This document shows, piece after piece, positions 44,151 through 51,862 of a stretch of DNA of 58,129 nt. Source of the DNA: Bryobacter sp. GTDB lineage: Bacteria > Acidobacteriota > Terriglobia > Bryobacterales > Bryobacteraceae. The DNA lies in the NCBI GenBank assembly GCA_022843605.1, contig JALHNI010000025.1, positions 1 through 58,129 of the forward strand, given 5' to 3'. Every line of letters starts with the position of its first letter. Position 1 is the stretch's first letter. The notes beneath the pieces were generated by a model that was not told the DNA's origin, made no database searches, and saw only the letters and a list, made by a program, of their open reading frames with translations. A program made the translations under genes and the position numbers.

Positions 44151-44366
44151 ATGGACTTTACACATCTGGAAAACGATCTGGAAACGCTGTTGAAAAACTG
44201 TGTCCGACTAGATGTTAAACCCCTTGTTTTGTTCGTCTCCAGCGAGAATTCGCTACTCAGGAAGCAAGGGTTAGCTCGCAAATCATCTATTTTCTATAAT
44301 TTACAGATTCATCTCGATCACTCAGCGAGTGATTCCCCGGCAAAACCGCTTAGACTGAAGGTATGA
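44151..44366 (+). CDS. Small ORF, possibly a decayed ZapB-like coiled coil
   Basis: A 71-codon frame whose base composition is AT-richer than its neighbours. The start LENDLETLLKNCVRL and later SENSLLRKQ resemble the coiled coil of small ZapB-like cell-division proteins, but the two are separated by an unrelated stretch and the rest has no helical heptads. It may be a remnant or not a gene at all. No good ribosome site is present. Its stop overlaps the next start (ATGA). Apart from this the 233-bp gap contains nothing I can name. Confidence 0.25.
   Translation: MDFTHLENDLETLLKNCVRLDVKPLVLFVSSENSLLRKQGLARKSSIFYNLQIHLDHSASDSPAKPLRLKV
44351..44356 (+). promoter_or_regulatory. -10 hexamer 6 nt before the start at 44363
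   Basis: TAGACT, 6 nt, then ATG 44363. The AAGG between them is too close to the start to work well as a ribosome site, so a leaderless mRNA is likely. Confidence 0.35.
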
Positions 44367-44989
44367 CTTTGACCGCCTCGGAAGGCGTCTATCGCTCGTC
44401 CCTGCTACTACAATTTCCCTGGCTCGACCATGGCTTCGGCGGACGCAAAGCTGCCAAGTGGCCACCAGAACGGCATGCCGCCCTGGTACAGGTGCACGGA
44501 GCGACGGTGGTGACGGCGAGCGAACCCGGCCCTCAAGGCGAAGGCGACGCCCTCGTCACCTCGGTCCCGAACCTCTACGTCACCATCCGCACGGCTGACT
44601 GCCTGCCGCTGCTCCTGGTCGACCCGAGCCAGCGGAAAGTGGCAGCGGTCCATGCCGGCTGGCGAGGCACCGTGGCTGGGATTCCCACCAAGGCCATTGC
44701 AGCGATGGGCAGCGATCCAAGCGATGTTTGGGTCGCGATCGGACCCGGTATCGGGCCCTGCTGCTTCGAAGTGGGCGACGAGGTGGCGCGCGAGTTTGGA
44801 GCGAGCGGTCGCCAGTGTATCGATTTATTTGCGTATAACCGGCAACGGTTGATCGATTTCGGCGTTCCCGCGTTGCAGATTGCCGGCGAAGCTCCCTGTA
44901 CGAAGTGTTCTCCGGACGAATTCCACTCCTTCCGCAGGAGCCGGGAAGCCGCCGGACGGATGCACGCCGCAATTGCGATTCGCCCCTAG
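44363..44989 (+). CDS. pgeF: Polyphenol oxidase/purine nucleosidase family (YfiH/PgeF, laccase domain)
   Basis: A 208-residue protein of the multicopper polyphenol oxidase/YfiH family; E. coli YfiH (PgeF) corrects peptidoglycan precursors and relatives act as adenosine phosphorylase/deaminase. Metal ligands are visible: H45 in VQVHGAT, C80 in RTADC and H97 in AAVHAGWRG. IGPCCFEVG and the C-terminal CTKCSPDEFHSFRR complete the family pattern. It is slightly shorter than usual (about 240). It is a single gene without obvious partners. Confidence 0.92.
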   Translation: MTLTASEGVYRSSLLLQFPWLDHGFGGRKAAKWPPERHAALVQVHGATVVTASEPGPQGEGDALVTSVPNLYVTIRTADCLPLLLVDPSQRKVAAVHAGWRGTVAGIPTKAIAAMGSDPSDVWVAIGPGIGPCCFEVGDEVAREFGASGRQCIDLFAYNRQRLIDFGVPALQIAGEAPCTKCSPDEFHSFRRSREAAGRMHAAIAIRP

Positions 44990-45056
44990 GATTACGAAAC
45001 AAAGCCAATTTCTGACAATTGCTTTTGCTGCAAGCAGTTAGGGGCTCAGTTTCAGC

Positions 45057-45185
45057 ATAGCTCCGACCGTCAAGGCGCAAGCCGAAAAAGCGGTCCGCGA
45101 CAGGCCAGAAACATAGCCAGGTCAGCCAGTTAGCGATATTTCGGGGTGCGGTGAACGGTTTGGCAGAAACAGGTACACGCCCCGA
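45057..45185 (+). promoter_or_regulatory. Structured leader of the pilus/secretion operon
   Basis: Seen directly: GACCG (45065-45069) pairs with CGGTC (45091-45095) around a GGC-GCAA-GCC hairpin with a GNRA loop (45074-45083); ATAGCT (45057-45062) pairs in 5 of 6 positions with AGCGAT (45132-45137), closing a multi-branch region; a third 8-bp stem with one wobble joins 45141-45148 and 45178-45185, 28 nt before the start codon. This organisation suggests a cis-regulatory RNA, possibly a riboswitch. I could not match it to a named class. Confidence 0.4.
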
Positions 45186-45213
45186 GCCTGGCGAGCGTCA
45201 TATCTGACAGCGC

Positions 45214-46830
45214 ATGGCCACCGAGCGAGTTCGCATTCACGACGCCGAAGAAGAAATGGCGAAAGCGCGTCAACTCGCGCTCCGCTACCGCTACGAATTC
45301 GTGGACCTCAAAGAGGCCCGGATCGACCATGAGCTCTTCAAGAACGTCCCGGTCGACCTGATGTTCCGCTACAATTTCGTGCCGCTGGCGGCGAACGAAA
45401 CTAGCCTCGACATCGCGCTGGCGGATCCGCGCAACCTCAACCTGATCGACGAGTTGACGATCCTGCTGGGTAAGAAGCTGCGCGTGAAGGTAGCGACGCT
45501 CGGGCAGATCGCTGACCTGCTGAAGAAGACCGAACAAAGCCAGCGCGTCCTCGAAGAGGTGACGGAAGGCTTCGCGCTGGACGTCGTCGGCGACGAAGAG
45601 AACCCTGACGAAACGCTATCCATCGAAAAGCTGGGCTCCGACAGCGACATCGCCCCGGTGATCAAGCTGGTGGATACGACGCTCTTCAACGCTTTGGAAC
45701 GGCGCGCCTCGGACATCCACATCGAAACTCGCGACCAGGAAGTGGCCATCAAGTACCGCATCGATGGCGTACTGCAATACGCCATGCCACCGATCGCCAA
45801 GGACTGGCACTCGACGATTCTGTCGCGCATCAAGGTGATGTCGGAACTGGACATCGCCGAGCGGCGCGTACCGCAGGACGGCCGTTTCCGCGTGCGCTAC
45901 AAGGGCCGCCTGATCGACTTCCGCGTCTCCATCATGCCCACCGTGCATGGTGAAGACGCCGTGCTCCGCGTACTGGACAAAGAGAGCATGAGCGAGAAGT
46001 TCTCGAAGCTATCGCTCGACGTAGTGGGCTTCGCCGACGCCGACATCGTGAAGTTCCGGCGGTACATTCGGGAGCCGTACGGAATGGTGCTGGTGACCGG
46101 ACCGACGGGTTCCGGCAAAACGACGACGCTCTACGCCGCGTTGAGTGAGATCAAGAACGACGAAGACAAGATCATCACCATCGAGGATCCGGTGGAGTAT
46201 CAGATCAAAGGCATCACGCAGATCCCGGTGAACGAAAAGAAGGGACTCACCTTTGCCCGCGGTTTGCGTTCCATCTTGCGGCATGACCCGGATAAGATTC
46301 TGGTGGGCGAAATCCGAGATCAGGAGACGGCGCAAATCGCGATCAACGCGGCGCTCACCGGCCACCTGGTCTTCACCACCGTCCACGCCAACAATGTCCT
46401 GGACGTGCTGGGCCGATTCTTGAACATGGGCGTCGAGCTCTACAATTTCGTTTCGGCGCTGAACTGCATTCTGGCCCAGCGGCTGGTACGCAATATCTGC
46501 GAGCACTGCAAACATCCGGTGAAGCATCCGGACGAGTTGCTGGTGACGAGCGGCATGAATCCCGACGAGTGGCGGGACACGGTGTTTTACGAGGGCGCCG
46601 GCTGCTTCGAATGCGGCGGCACGGGTTACCGCGGCCGCAGCTCGATTCACGAATTGCTCGACTTGAGCGAGCGGATCCGGGAAATGATCATGGATCGCCG
46701 GCCGACGTCGGCCATCAAGCAAGCCGCCCGTGAGGAAGGCATGACGTTCCTGCGCGAATCAGCGCTCGATCGTGTCCGGCGCGGCATCACGACGCTCAAA
46801 GAGATCAACAAGGTGACCTTCATCGACTAG
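45214..46830 (+). CDS. Type IV pilus/type II secretion assembly ATPase (PilB/GspE)
   Basis: Hexameric ATPase that powers pilin or pseudopilin polymerisation at the inner membrane. The 538 residues contain a GspE N-terminal domain (about 10-110), Walker A GPTGSGKTT at 296-304, the Asp box ITIEDPVEYQ, Walker B ILVGEIRDQETAQ and the His box LVFTTVHANN. The C-terminal zinc finger has CEHC and CFEC pairs. All motifs are intact. First gene of a six-gene operon with pilM, pilN, pilO, a pilP-like gene and a pseudopilin. It could be named pilB or gspE. Confidence 0.94.
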   Translation: MATERVRIHDAEEEMAKARQLALRYRYEFVDLKEARIDHELFKNVPVDLMFRYNFVPLAANETSLDIALADPRNLNLIDELTILLGKKLRVKVATLGQIADLLKKTEQSQRVLEEVTEGFALDVVGDEENPDETLSIEKLGSDSDIAPVIKLVDTTLFNALERRASDIHIETRDQEVAIKYRIDGVLQYAMPPIAKDWHSTILSRIKVMSELDIAERRVPQDGRFRVRYKGRLIDFRVSIMPTVHGEDAVLRVLDKESMSEKFSKLSLDVVGFADADIVKFRRYIREPYGMVLVTGPTGSGKTTTLYAALSEIKNDEDKIITIEDPVEYQIKGITQIPVNEKKGLTFARGLRSILRHDPDKILVGEIRDQETAQIAINAALTGHLVFTTVHANNVLDVLGRFLNMGVELYNFVSALNCILAQRLVRNICEHCKHPVKHPDELLVTSGMNPDEWRDTVFYEGAGCFECGGTGYRGRSSIHELLDLSERIREMIMDRRPTSAIKQAAREEGMTFLRESALDRVRRGITTLKEINKVTFID

Positions 46831-46834
46831 CGCC

Positions 46835-47725
46835 ATGGCCAACTTTGTGCAACAGATTCGCCGGCTGCTGGCCGACCCGCCTCCTTCCTACGTCTTTGAG
46901 ATCTCCGAGGGTGGCATCGCCTGGGCTGCGCCTTCAGAAGACGGCCCGCCGCGTAGCGGCTTTGAGCGCTTCCCCGGCCCAGTGCTGGAGGTCTCGCCGC
47001 TGAAGGACAACATCCTTGACGCCGAACTCTTCGGCGAAACGATCGAGCAGATCGCCGTGTCCGCACCGGCCAAACGCCGCACCGCGGCGCTGATCCTGCC
47101 CGACTACTGCGGGCGCGTGATGGTGCTCGATTTCGACACCTTCCCTTCTAAGACGGAGGAGCGCGAGGCACTGGTGAAATTCCGGATGAAGAAGAGCGTG
47201 CCTTACGACATCGATACGGCAGCCGTGAGCTTCGCCGTGCAGCACCAGGACGGCAAGCGTTTCGAGATTGTCGCCGCGGTGGTGGCGCTGGAGATTGTCG
47301 CCCGCTACGAGACGGTCTTTCATGCCCGGGGCTTTCATACGGGGCTGGTAACGACCTCTTCGATTGCCGCCCTGGACCTGATTACCACGCCGGGCGTCAC
47401 CGTGGCCGCCCGCCTCAATGGGCGGACGCTCAGCGTCTCGGTGGTGGAAGACGGGCGCATTAAGCTGGTGCGCTGCGTGGAACTGCCGGACATCACCCGC
47501 GCGGAGATGGAAGGCGTGCTGATCCCGACGCTCGCCTACATTGAGGACGAACTGAAGGCGAGGCCGGAGAAACTGCTGGTTTGCGGCTTCGGAACCCACG
47601 ATGACGAAGTAAGTTGGCTGGGAGAGTTCGGCTTGCAGGTGGAGCCATTGCGCAGCCGCATGGGAACGCCCACCCAACAGAATGCCGGCCTGCTGGGCTA
47701 TCTGGAACGATCGGAGGCTGCGTAA
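46835..47725 (+). CDS. pilM: PilM-like pilus biogenesis protein
   Basis: Actin-fold cytoplasmic protein of 296 residues that joins the inner-membrane PilN to the machine. FEISEGGIAWA at the N-terminus stands for the ATP-binding region, but the glycine motif (phosphate loop) is poorly kept. ALVKFRMKKSVPYDIDTAAV near 110-130 matches PilM/GspL-like domains. It starts 4 nt after the ATPase gene and ends 5 nt before pilN, a typical pilMNOP arrangement. Confidence 0.82.
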   Translation: MANFVQQIRRLLADPPPSYVFEISEGGIAWAAPSEDGPPRSGFERFPGPVLEVSPLKDNILDAELFGETIEQIAVSAPAKRRTAALILPDYCGRVMVLDFDTFPSKTEEREALVKFRMKKSVPYDIDTAAVSFAVQHQDGKRFEIVAAVVALEIVARYETVFHARGFHTGLVTTSSIAALDLITTPGVTVAARLNGRTLSVSVVEDGRIKLVRCVELPDITRAEMEGVLIPTLAYIEDELKARPEKLLVCGFGTHDDEVSWLGEFGLQVEPLRSRMGTPTQQNAGLLGYLERSEAA

Positions 47726-47730
47726 TCGCG

Positions 47731-48303
47731 ATGGCCAAACGACTGGACATCAATCTGGCGAGCCAGCCCTTCCGGCGCGACCGTGGCGTGTTCGTGTTTT
47801 CTGTGGCGCTCTCCGCCATCCTGTTTTTGCTGCTGATTACGCTGGTGAGTCTGGCGATGCAACAGCGCAGCCAAGCCGATGACACGCGCGCGGCGATCGA
47901 GAAGCTGGATCGCACCACACGGACGCAGCAAGCAGAGTTGACCCGCCTGGAGGGCCTTTTGCGTCAAGCCGAGAATGCCGTCGTGCTCGATCGCGGCTTG
48001 TTTCTGAATCAGTTGATCCAGCGCAAGTCAGTGAGTTGGACGCGCATCTTCTCTGATCTTTCGAACGTACTGCCGGGCGATGTGCGGCTGGTGGCGGTGC
48101 GTCCGCAGATTCTCGGGAACAATCAGGTGGTGCTGGATATGACGCTGGCTGCGACCACCAGCCGGCCCGTAGTGAGTTTCCTGATGAAGCTGGAACAATC
48201 GCCCATCTTCGGCGCGACCACGGTGCTCAGTTGGCGCCCGCCCTCGCAGAATGAGAATTTCTTCGTCTACCGCGTAACGGCGAACTACGCGCAGAAGCTG
48301 TGA
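47731..48303 (+). CDS. pilN: PilN-like inner-membrane protein
   Basis: A 190-residue bitopic protein. The N-terminal DINLASQPFRRDR corresponds to the conserved INLLP-type motif by which PilN grips PilM. One membrane helix (VFVFSVALSAILFLLLITLV, residues about 20-39) is followed by a coiled coil (ADDTRAAIEKLDRTTRTQQ) and a ferredoxin-like periplasmic domain. ATG 47731 sits 5 nt past the pilM stop. Identity rests on position and architecture. Confidence 0.85.
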   Translation: MAKRLDINLASQPFRRDRGVFVFSVALSAILFLLLITLVSLAMQQRSQADDTRAAIEKLDRTTRTQQAELTRLEGLLRQAENAVVLDRGLFLNQLIQRKSVSWTRIFSDLSNVLPGDVRLVAVRPQILGNNQVVLDMTLAATTSRPVVSFLMKLEQSPIFGATTVLSWRPPSQNENFFVYRVTANYAQKL

Positions 48304-48305
48304 AC

Positions 48306-48935
48306 ATGAATCTGGAAGCCCTGAAGAACCTGAACTTTCGCGAGCCCCGCATCCTGATGCGGCTGATTCTGGGCGTGCTGTTGCTGGCCAACCTGGTGTC
48401 CTTTTACTTCGTGCTTTATCCGCTGGGAGGCTCGCCGGAAGAGTTGGAAGAGCAGTTGCAGACACTGAACCAGCGGGCGACGGCGCAGCGCCTTTCGCTG
48501 GATCGTCTGCGCATGCTCACCACCAAGGTGGAGGGCGCACGCAGGCAGGCCGGCGATTTTGAGATGGCCAACTTCACCGATCGCCGGGTGGTGTATTCGA
48601 CGCTGGTGAACGAGATTACACAGGCGGCCGACAGCGCCGGAATCAAGCTAAAGGATCACGCGCTGCAGAACGAAGAGATCGAAGGCTCGGACACGCTGGG
48701 GATGATCACGGTGAACGCGAACTACGAAGGCACGTACGGGGACCTGTTGAACTTCGTCAACCGGATGGATCGCTCGGAGCGGTTCGTGATCATCGACAGT
48801 CTGGCCGCCACGCCGCAACAGGGCACCAACCAGTTGAACGTAACGATGAAGATGAACTTGTTCGTCCGCAATACAGCGGACCTGCAGTTACCAAAGGCTC
48901 CGGCCGCGGTAGCAGCGAAGGGGGCGAAGCTATGA
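48306..48935 (+). CDS. pilO: PilO-like inner-membrane protein
   Basis: A 209-residue bitopic protein with one membrane helix (LMRLILGVLLLANLVSFYFV), a coiled coil at about 45-85 and a ferredoxin-like periplasmic domain ending in a Pro/Ala tail. This matches PilO, which dimerises with PilN to form the alignment complex. The start may be GTG 48300, overlapping the pilN stop, or ATG 48306. It overlaps the next gene by 4 bp. Confidence 0.82.
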   Translation: MNLEALKNLNFREPRILMRLILGVLLLANLVSFYFVLYPLGGSPEELEEQLQTLNQRATAQRLSLDRLRMLTTKVEGARRQAGDFEMANFTDRRVVYSTLVNEITQAADSAGIKLKDHALQNEEIEGSDTLGMITVNANYEGTYGDLLNFVNRMDRSERFVIIDSLAATPQQGTNQLNVTMKMNLFVRNTADLQLPKAPAAVAAKGAKL

Positions 48936-49648
48936 AGCTGGGCGCCGAACCGCAGAAGATCGCTTTGCTCGCCGTGCTCGGCCTGGTGTTGGGCTATGTG
49001 GTCTACGACAACCTGATCGCGGGTCCGGATGACCCGATTCCGGCCCGGTCCGGCGCGGCAGCCGTGCCGCCGCCATTGCCCGTGTTGACCAAGCAGATGG
49101 CCCCGCCGACGATCGCTAAACGCGGCCGCACCGCGCAGGACTTCCGCCCGTCGCTGCGGCCCCGCACCGACGAAGTCCGCGATCCCGCCACGATTGACCC
49201 CTCGCTGCAGATGGAATTGCTGGCGAAAGTGCGGACCGTCACGTACACCGGCGCCGGACGGAATCTGTTCGAGTTCTCCGGCTCAGGACCGGTGGCCCCG
49301 ACGACGCCCGACCCCAAGATCATTCCGGGCCGCAAGCCGGAAGGACCCAAGCGGCTGCAGGCCATCTATCCGCAGTTTCAGCCGCCCGCTCCGCCGCCGC
49401 CTAAACCCCGGGCGCCGGCAATCACGATGAAGTACTACGGCTTCGTTTCGAATTCGGGCCAGCGGAACGCCGCGCGCAAGGGCTTCTTCCTGGACGGCGA
49501 AGAGATTATCGTGGTGGGTGAGGGCGAAATCATCAAGAGCCGCTATAGGGTGTTGCGCATCGGCCTGACGTCGGCGGAGATGCAGGACACGCAGTTCGCC
49601 GATGACCGGCAGCAATTGCCGCTGGTGCCGGAGCCGGCTGGAGACTAA
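48932..49648 (+). CDS. PilP/GspC-like membrane-anchored periplasmic protein
   Basis: A 238-residue protein with one N-terminal membrane helix (ALLAVLGLVLGYVVYDN), a long proline-rich periplasmic linker, and a small C-terminal beta domain (KYYGFVSNSGQRNAARKGFF, EEIIVVGEGEIIKSRYRVLRI) like the homology region of PilP/GspC that contacts the secretin. True PilP is a lipoprotein, and no lipobox is seen here, so GspC-like or a lineage-specific PilP is possible. It ends at the base before the pseudopilin start codon. Confidence 0.7.
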   Translation: MKLGAEPQKIALLAVLGLVLGYVVYDNLIAGPDDPIPARSGAAAVPPPLPVLTKQMAPPTIAKRGRTAQDFRPSLRPRTDEVRDPATIDPSLQMELLAKVRTVTYTGAGRNLFEFSGSGPVAPTTPDPKIIPGRKPEGPKRLQAIYPQFQPPAPPPPKPRAPAITMKYYGFVSNSGQRNAARKGFFLDGEEIIVVGEGEIIKSRYRVLRIGLTSAEMQDTQFADDRQQLPLVPEPAGD

Positions 49649-50932
49649 ATGGCACGACCTGTTCATCAACGGCCCGGCGAGCGTGGTTTCGCGCTGCTGA
49701 TCGTCTTTGTGATGGCGGCGGCCATCTCCATCGGCTTGTATATGGAACTGCCGCGCGCGGTCTTTGAGTCTCAACGGGCGAAAGAAGAATTGCTTTTCGA
49801 TCGCGGCGACCAATACAAGATGGGCATTAAGCGGTACTACACCAAGTTCCAGCGCTACCCGAACACCATCGAGCAACTCGAAGAGACAAACGGCGTGCGC
49901 TATCTGCGCCGCAAGTACAAGGATCCGTTCACCGGCAAAGACGACTGGAAGATTCTGAAGTTTGGCCCGAATGGCGAGATCGAAGGCTCGGTCCACAACA
50001 AGAAGAAGACGGGGCTTGAGAACGAGAAGGACCCCAAGTCGAGCACCGGCTCCGTGATGGCCGGCCCTAGCCTCGGCGACATCCCGCAAGCCGGTGAAAG
50101 CGGTAGCCGCACGGGACGGAATGGCGAGGACACGAATCCAGCGCTCAACCGGCGGCCGAGCGATACGGGCATCGGCGCGCAACTGGCGTTGGGTGCGCAG
50201 AATGCCGCCGCCAATCCGACGGCGGGTGGAGTTGGCCCGATGGTCGGGCCGATGCCGGCCCCGAATCCGAATCTGCCGAATGCCAGCGCGGGAACCCAGC
50301 AGAACGGGGCGGCCAATAGCCTGATCCCCGGGCAGATGACGCAGCAGCAGTATCAGCAACAACTGTTGCAGCAGTATCAACAGCAACTGGGCGGAGTCGC
50401 GGGCCAGTCGGCGAACCGGCTACCGGGCGGCGCGGTATCGATGCCCTTCCCCGGATTGCCGGGCCAAGCGGCCAATTCGCAGACGGGCGGCCAGATTGGC
50501 ACACCGATCGGGATCCCCGGCGCGGGTAACACCGGCGGCGGTCTCGGCAGCAATCCGGGGGCGAACGCGCAGAACGGGCAGAACCCCGCGTTGCAGATGA
50601 TCAATAACCTGCTGACCCAGCCGCGGCAAGGCGTGCAAGTGGGCCAACTGACCGGCGGCCAACTTGCCGGCGCGATGCCGACGGGCATTGCGGGCGTAGT
50701 GAGCAAGCATCGGGGGCAAGGCATCAAGGTTCTGGAAGAAAAGACCAAGATCCACGAATGGGAGTTTGTCTACGACGTGCGGAAAGACAAAAGCCTGAAC
50801 AAGGGCGGGATGCCGCAACAGGGCGGCCAGTTGCCAGGGACGGGGCTGACGAATTCCAGCGGCTTCGGTTCGTCAGGCTCAGGCATGGGCTCAGGCACCA
50901 GTTCGCCGACCGGTTCGCAAACCAGGCGCTAG
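49649..50932 (+). CDS. Pseudopilin-like protein with long Gly/Gln/Asn-rich tail
   Basis: A 427-residue protein. The N-terminus RGFALLIVFVMAAAISIGLY is prepilin-like in shape but departs from the usual G|FTLIE cleavage motif: the Glu at +5 is replaced. Residues 45-105 have the pseudopilin fold (KRYYTKFQRYPNTIEQLEE, RYLRRKYKDPFTGKDDW). A low-complexity region of about 250 residues follows, rich in Gly, Gln, Asn and Pro (QQQYQQQLLQQYQQQL), then a short ordered piece near 355-385 and a Ser/Gly tail. Last gene of the operon; downstream genes are unrelated. The tail is unusual for a pseudopilin. Confidence 0.72.
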   Translation: MARPVHQRPGERGFALLIVFVMAAAISIGLYMELPRAVFESQRAKEELLFDRGDQYKMGIKRYYTKFQRYPNTIEQLEETNGVRYLRRKYKDPFTGKDDWKILKFGPNGEIEGSVHNKKKTGLENEKDPKSSTGSVMAGPSLGDIPQAGESGSRTGRNGEDTNPALNRRPSDTGIGAQLALGAQNAAANPTAGGVGPMVGPMPAPNPNLPNASAGTQQNGAANSLIPGQMTQQQYQQQLLQQYQQQLGGVAGQSANRLPGGAVSMPFPGLPGQAANSQTGGQIGTPIGIPGAGNTGGGLGSNPGANAQNGQNPALQMINNLLTQPRQGVQVGQLTGGQLAGAMPTGIAGVVSKHRGQGIKVLEEKTKIHEWEFVYDVRKDKSLNKGGMPQQGGQLPGTGLTNSSGFGSSGSGMGSGTSSPTGSQTRR

Positions 50933-50964
50933 CGGCGCGGGGTTCCTTCAGCGGGCAATTGCAG

Positions 50965-50970
50965 TAAAAT
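50965..50970 (+). promoter_or_regulatory. -10 hexamer 6 nt before the start at 50977
   Basis: TAAAAT, 6 nt, then ATG 50977; no ribosome site. It lies in the 44-bp gap after the pseudopilin gene and makes this the start of a new unit. Confidence 0.45.
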
Positions 50971-50976
50971 GCCCGG

Positions 50977-51861
50977 ATGACCACGCGCCGCAATCTGATG
51001 GCTTCTCTTGCCGCCCCCATGTTGGCTTTCGCCGCCAAAGGCAAACCGCTGGGCGTCCAGTTGTACACGATCCGCGGACTCGTCCCCGCCAAAGCCCGCG
51101 AATCCATTCAAGCGTTGGCGCAGATCGGCTTCAAAGAAGTGGAAACGCTGCGCTCGATCCACTCCACCGTGCTACCGCTCTGCAAAGAATTCGGCCTCAA
51201 GCCGGTGGCGGCCCACTTTGAGACGGCGCTGATCACCGGGCAATTCGAATCCTGGAAAGGATCTTTCCCTAACGGCAAGCCCGCCGGTTACACGTGGATG
51301 AAGGCGATTGAAGAGGCCCAGGCCGCAGGCATCAAGTACATGGTGTTGCCCTATGTGCAGGTGGCCGATCGTGGCGGCCCGGACGTCTATCACCGGCTCG
51401 CCAAGCAGATCAATGAAGCCGGCGAGCAGTGCGCCAAAGCCGGCGTGCAACTTTGCTATCACCACCACGCCTTCGAGTTCGGCGAAGTGCAGGGGAAGCG
51501 TCCCTGGGACATTCTGCTTTCCGAGACGGACGCACGAACCATGGCAATTGAGTTGGATGTCTTCTGGGTGTCGGTGGCCGGGCTGGATCCGGCGGCGCTC
51601 ATCCGCCAACTCAAGGGACGCGTGAAGACGATGCACTTGAAGGACAAGGCCCCCGGAGTGCCGAAGCAGTTCAGCGAAGTGGTGACGCCAGGGGCGTTCC
51701 GCGAAGTGGGACTCGGTACCCTGGACTTCCCGGCGATCCTGAAGGCGGCTGCCGAGATGAAGGTGGCGCATTACTTTGTGGAACAGGATCAGGTGGCCGG
51801 GGATCCAATTGAGAGCGTGCGCATGAGCTACCGCAATCTCACAACGAAGCTGGGCTTCTAG
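50977..51861 (+). CDS. Tat-exported sugar phosphate isomerase/epimerase-like TIM barrel
   Basis: A 294-residue protein with a Tat-type signal (TTRRNLMASLAAPMLAFAA) and a xylose-isomerase-like TIM barrel. LGVQLYTIRG opens the barrel; probable metal-site residues are in CYHHHAFEF, AIELDVFWV, KTMHLKDKA and HYFVEQDQV. This exported subgroup is common in Acidobacteriota and Planctomycetes and is linked to 3-keto-sugar metabolism. It is followed, 1 nt later, by an SDR gene. The mRNA is probably leaderless. Confidence 0.87.
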   Translation: MTTRRNLMASLAAPMLAFAAKGKPLGVQLYTIRGLVPAKARESIQALAQIGFKEVETLRSIHSTVLPLCKEFGLKPVAAHFETALITGQFESWKGSFPNGKPAGYTWMKAIEEAQAAGIKYMVLPYVQVADRGGPDVYHRLAKQINEAGEQCAKAGVQLCYHHHAFEFGEVQGKRPWDILLSETDARTMAIELDVFWVSVAGLDPAALIRQLKGRVKTMHLKDKAPGVPKQFSEVVTPGAFREVGLGTLDFPAILKAAAEMKVAHYFVEQDQVAGDPIESVRMSYRNLTTKLGF

Positions 51862-51862
51862 G

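Noticed and set aside
45061..45140. GEMM-I (c-di-GMP) riboswitch as a firm annotation
   Set aside because: The core strings of the class (GGCAAACC and GACGCAAAGCC) are not found; only parts resemble it. Kept as a structured leader.
49283..50386. 367-codon minus-strand frame across the PilP-like and pseudopilin genes
   Set aside because: Antisense to two adjoining genes of a coherent operon; no ribosome site and atypical composition.
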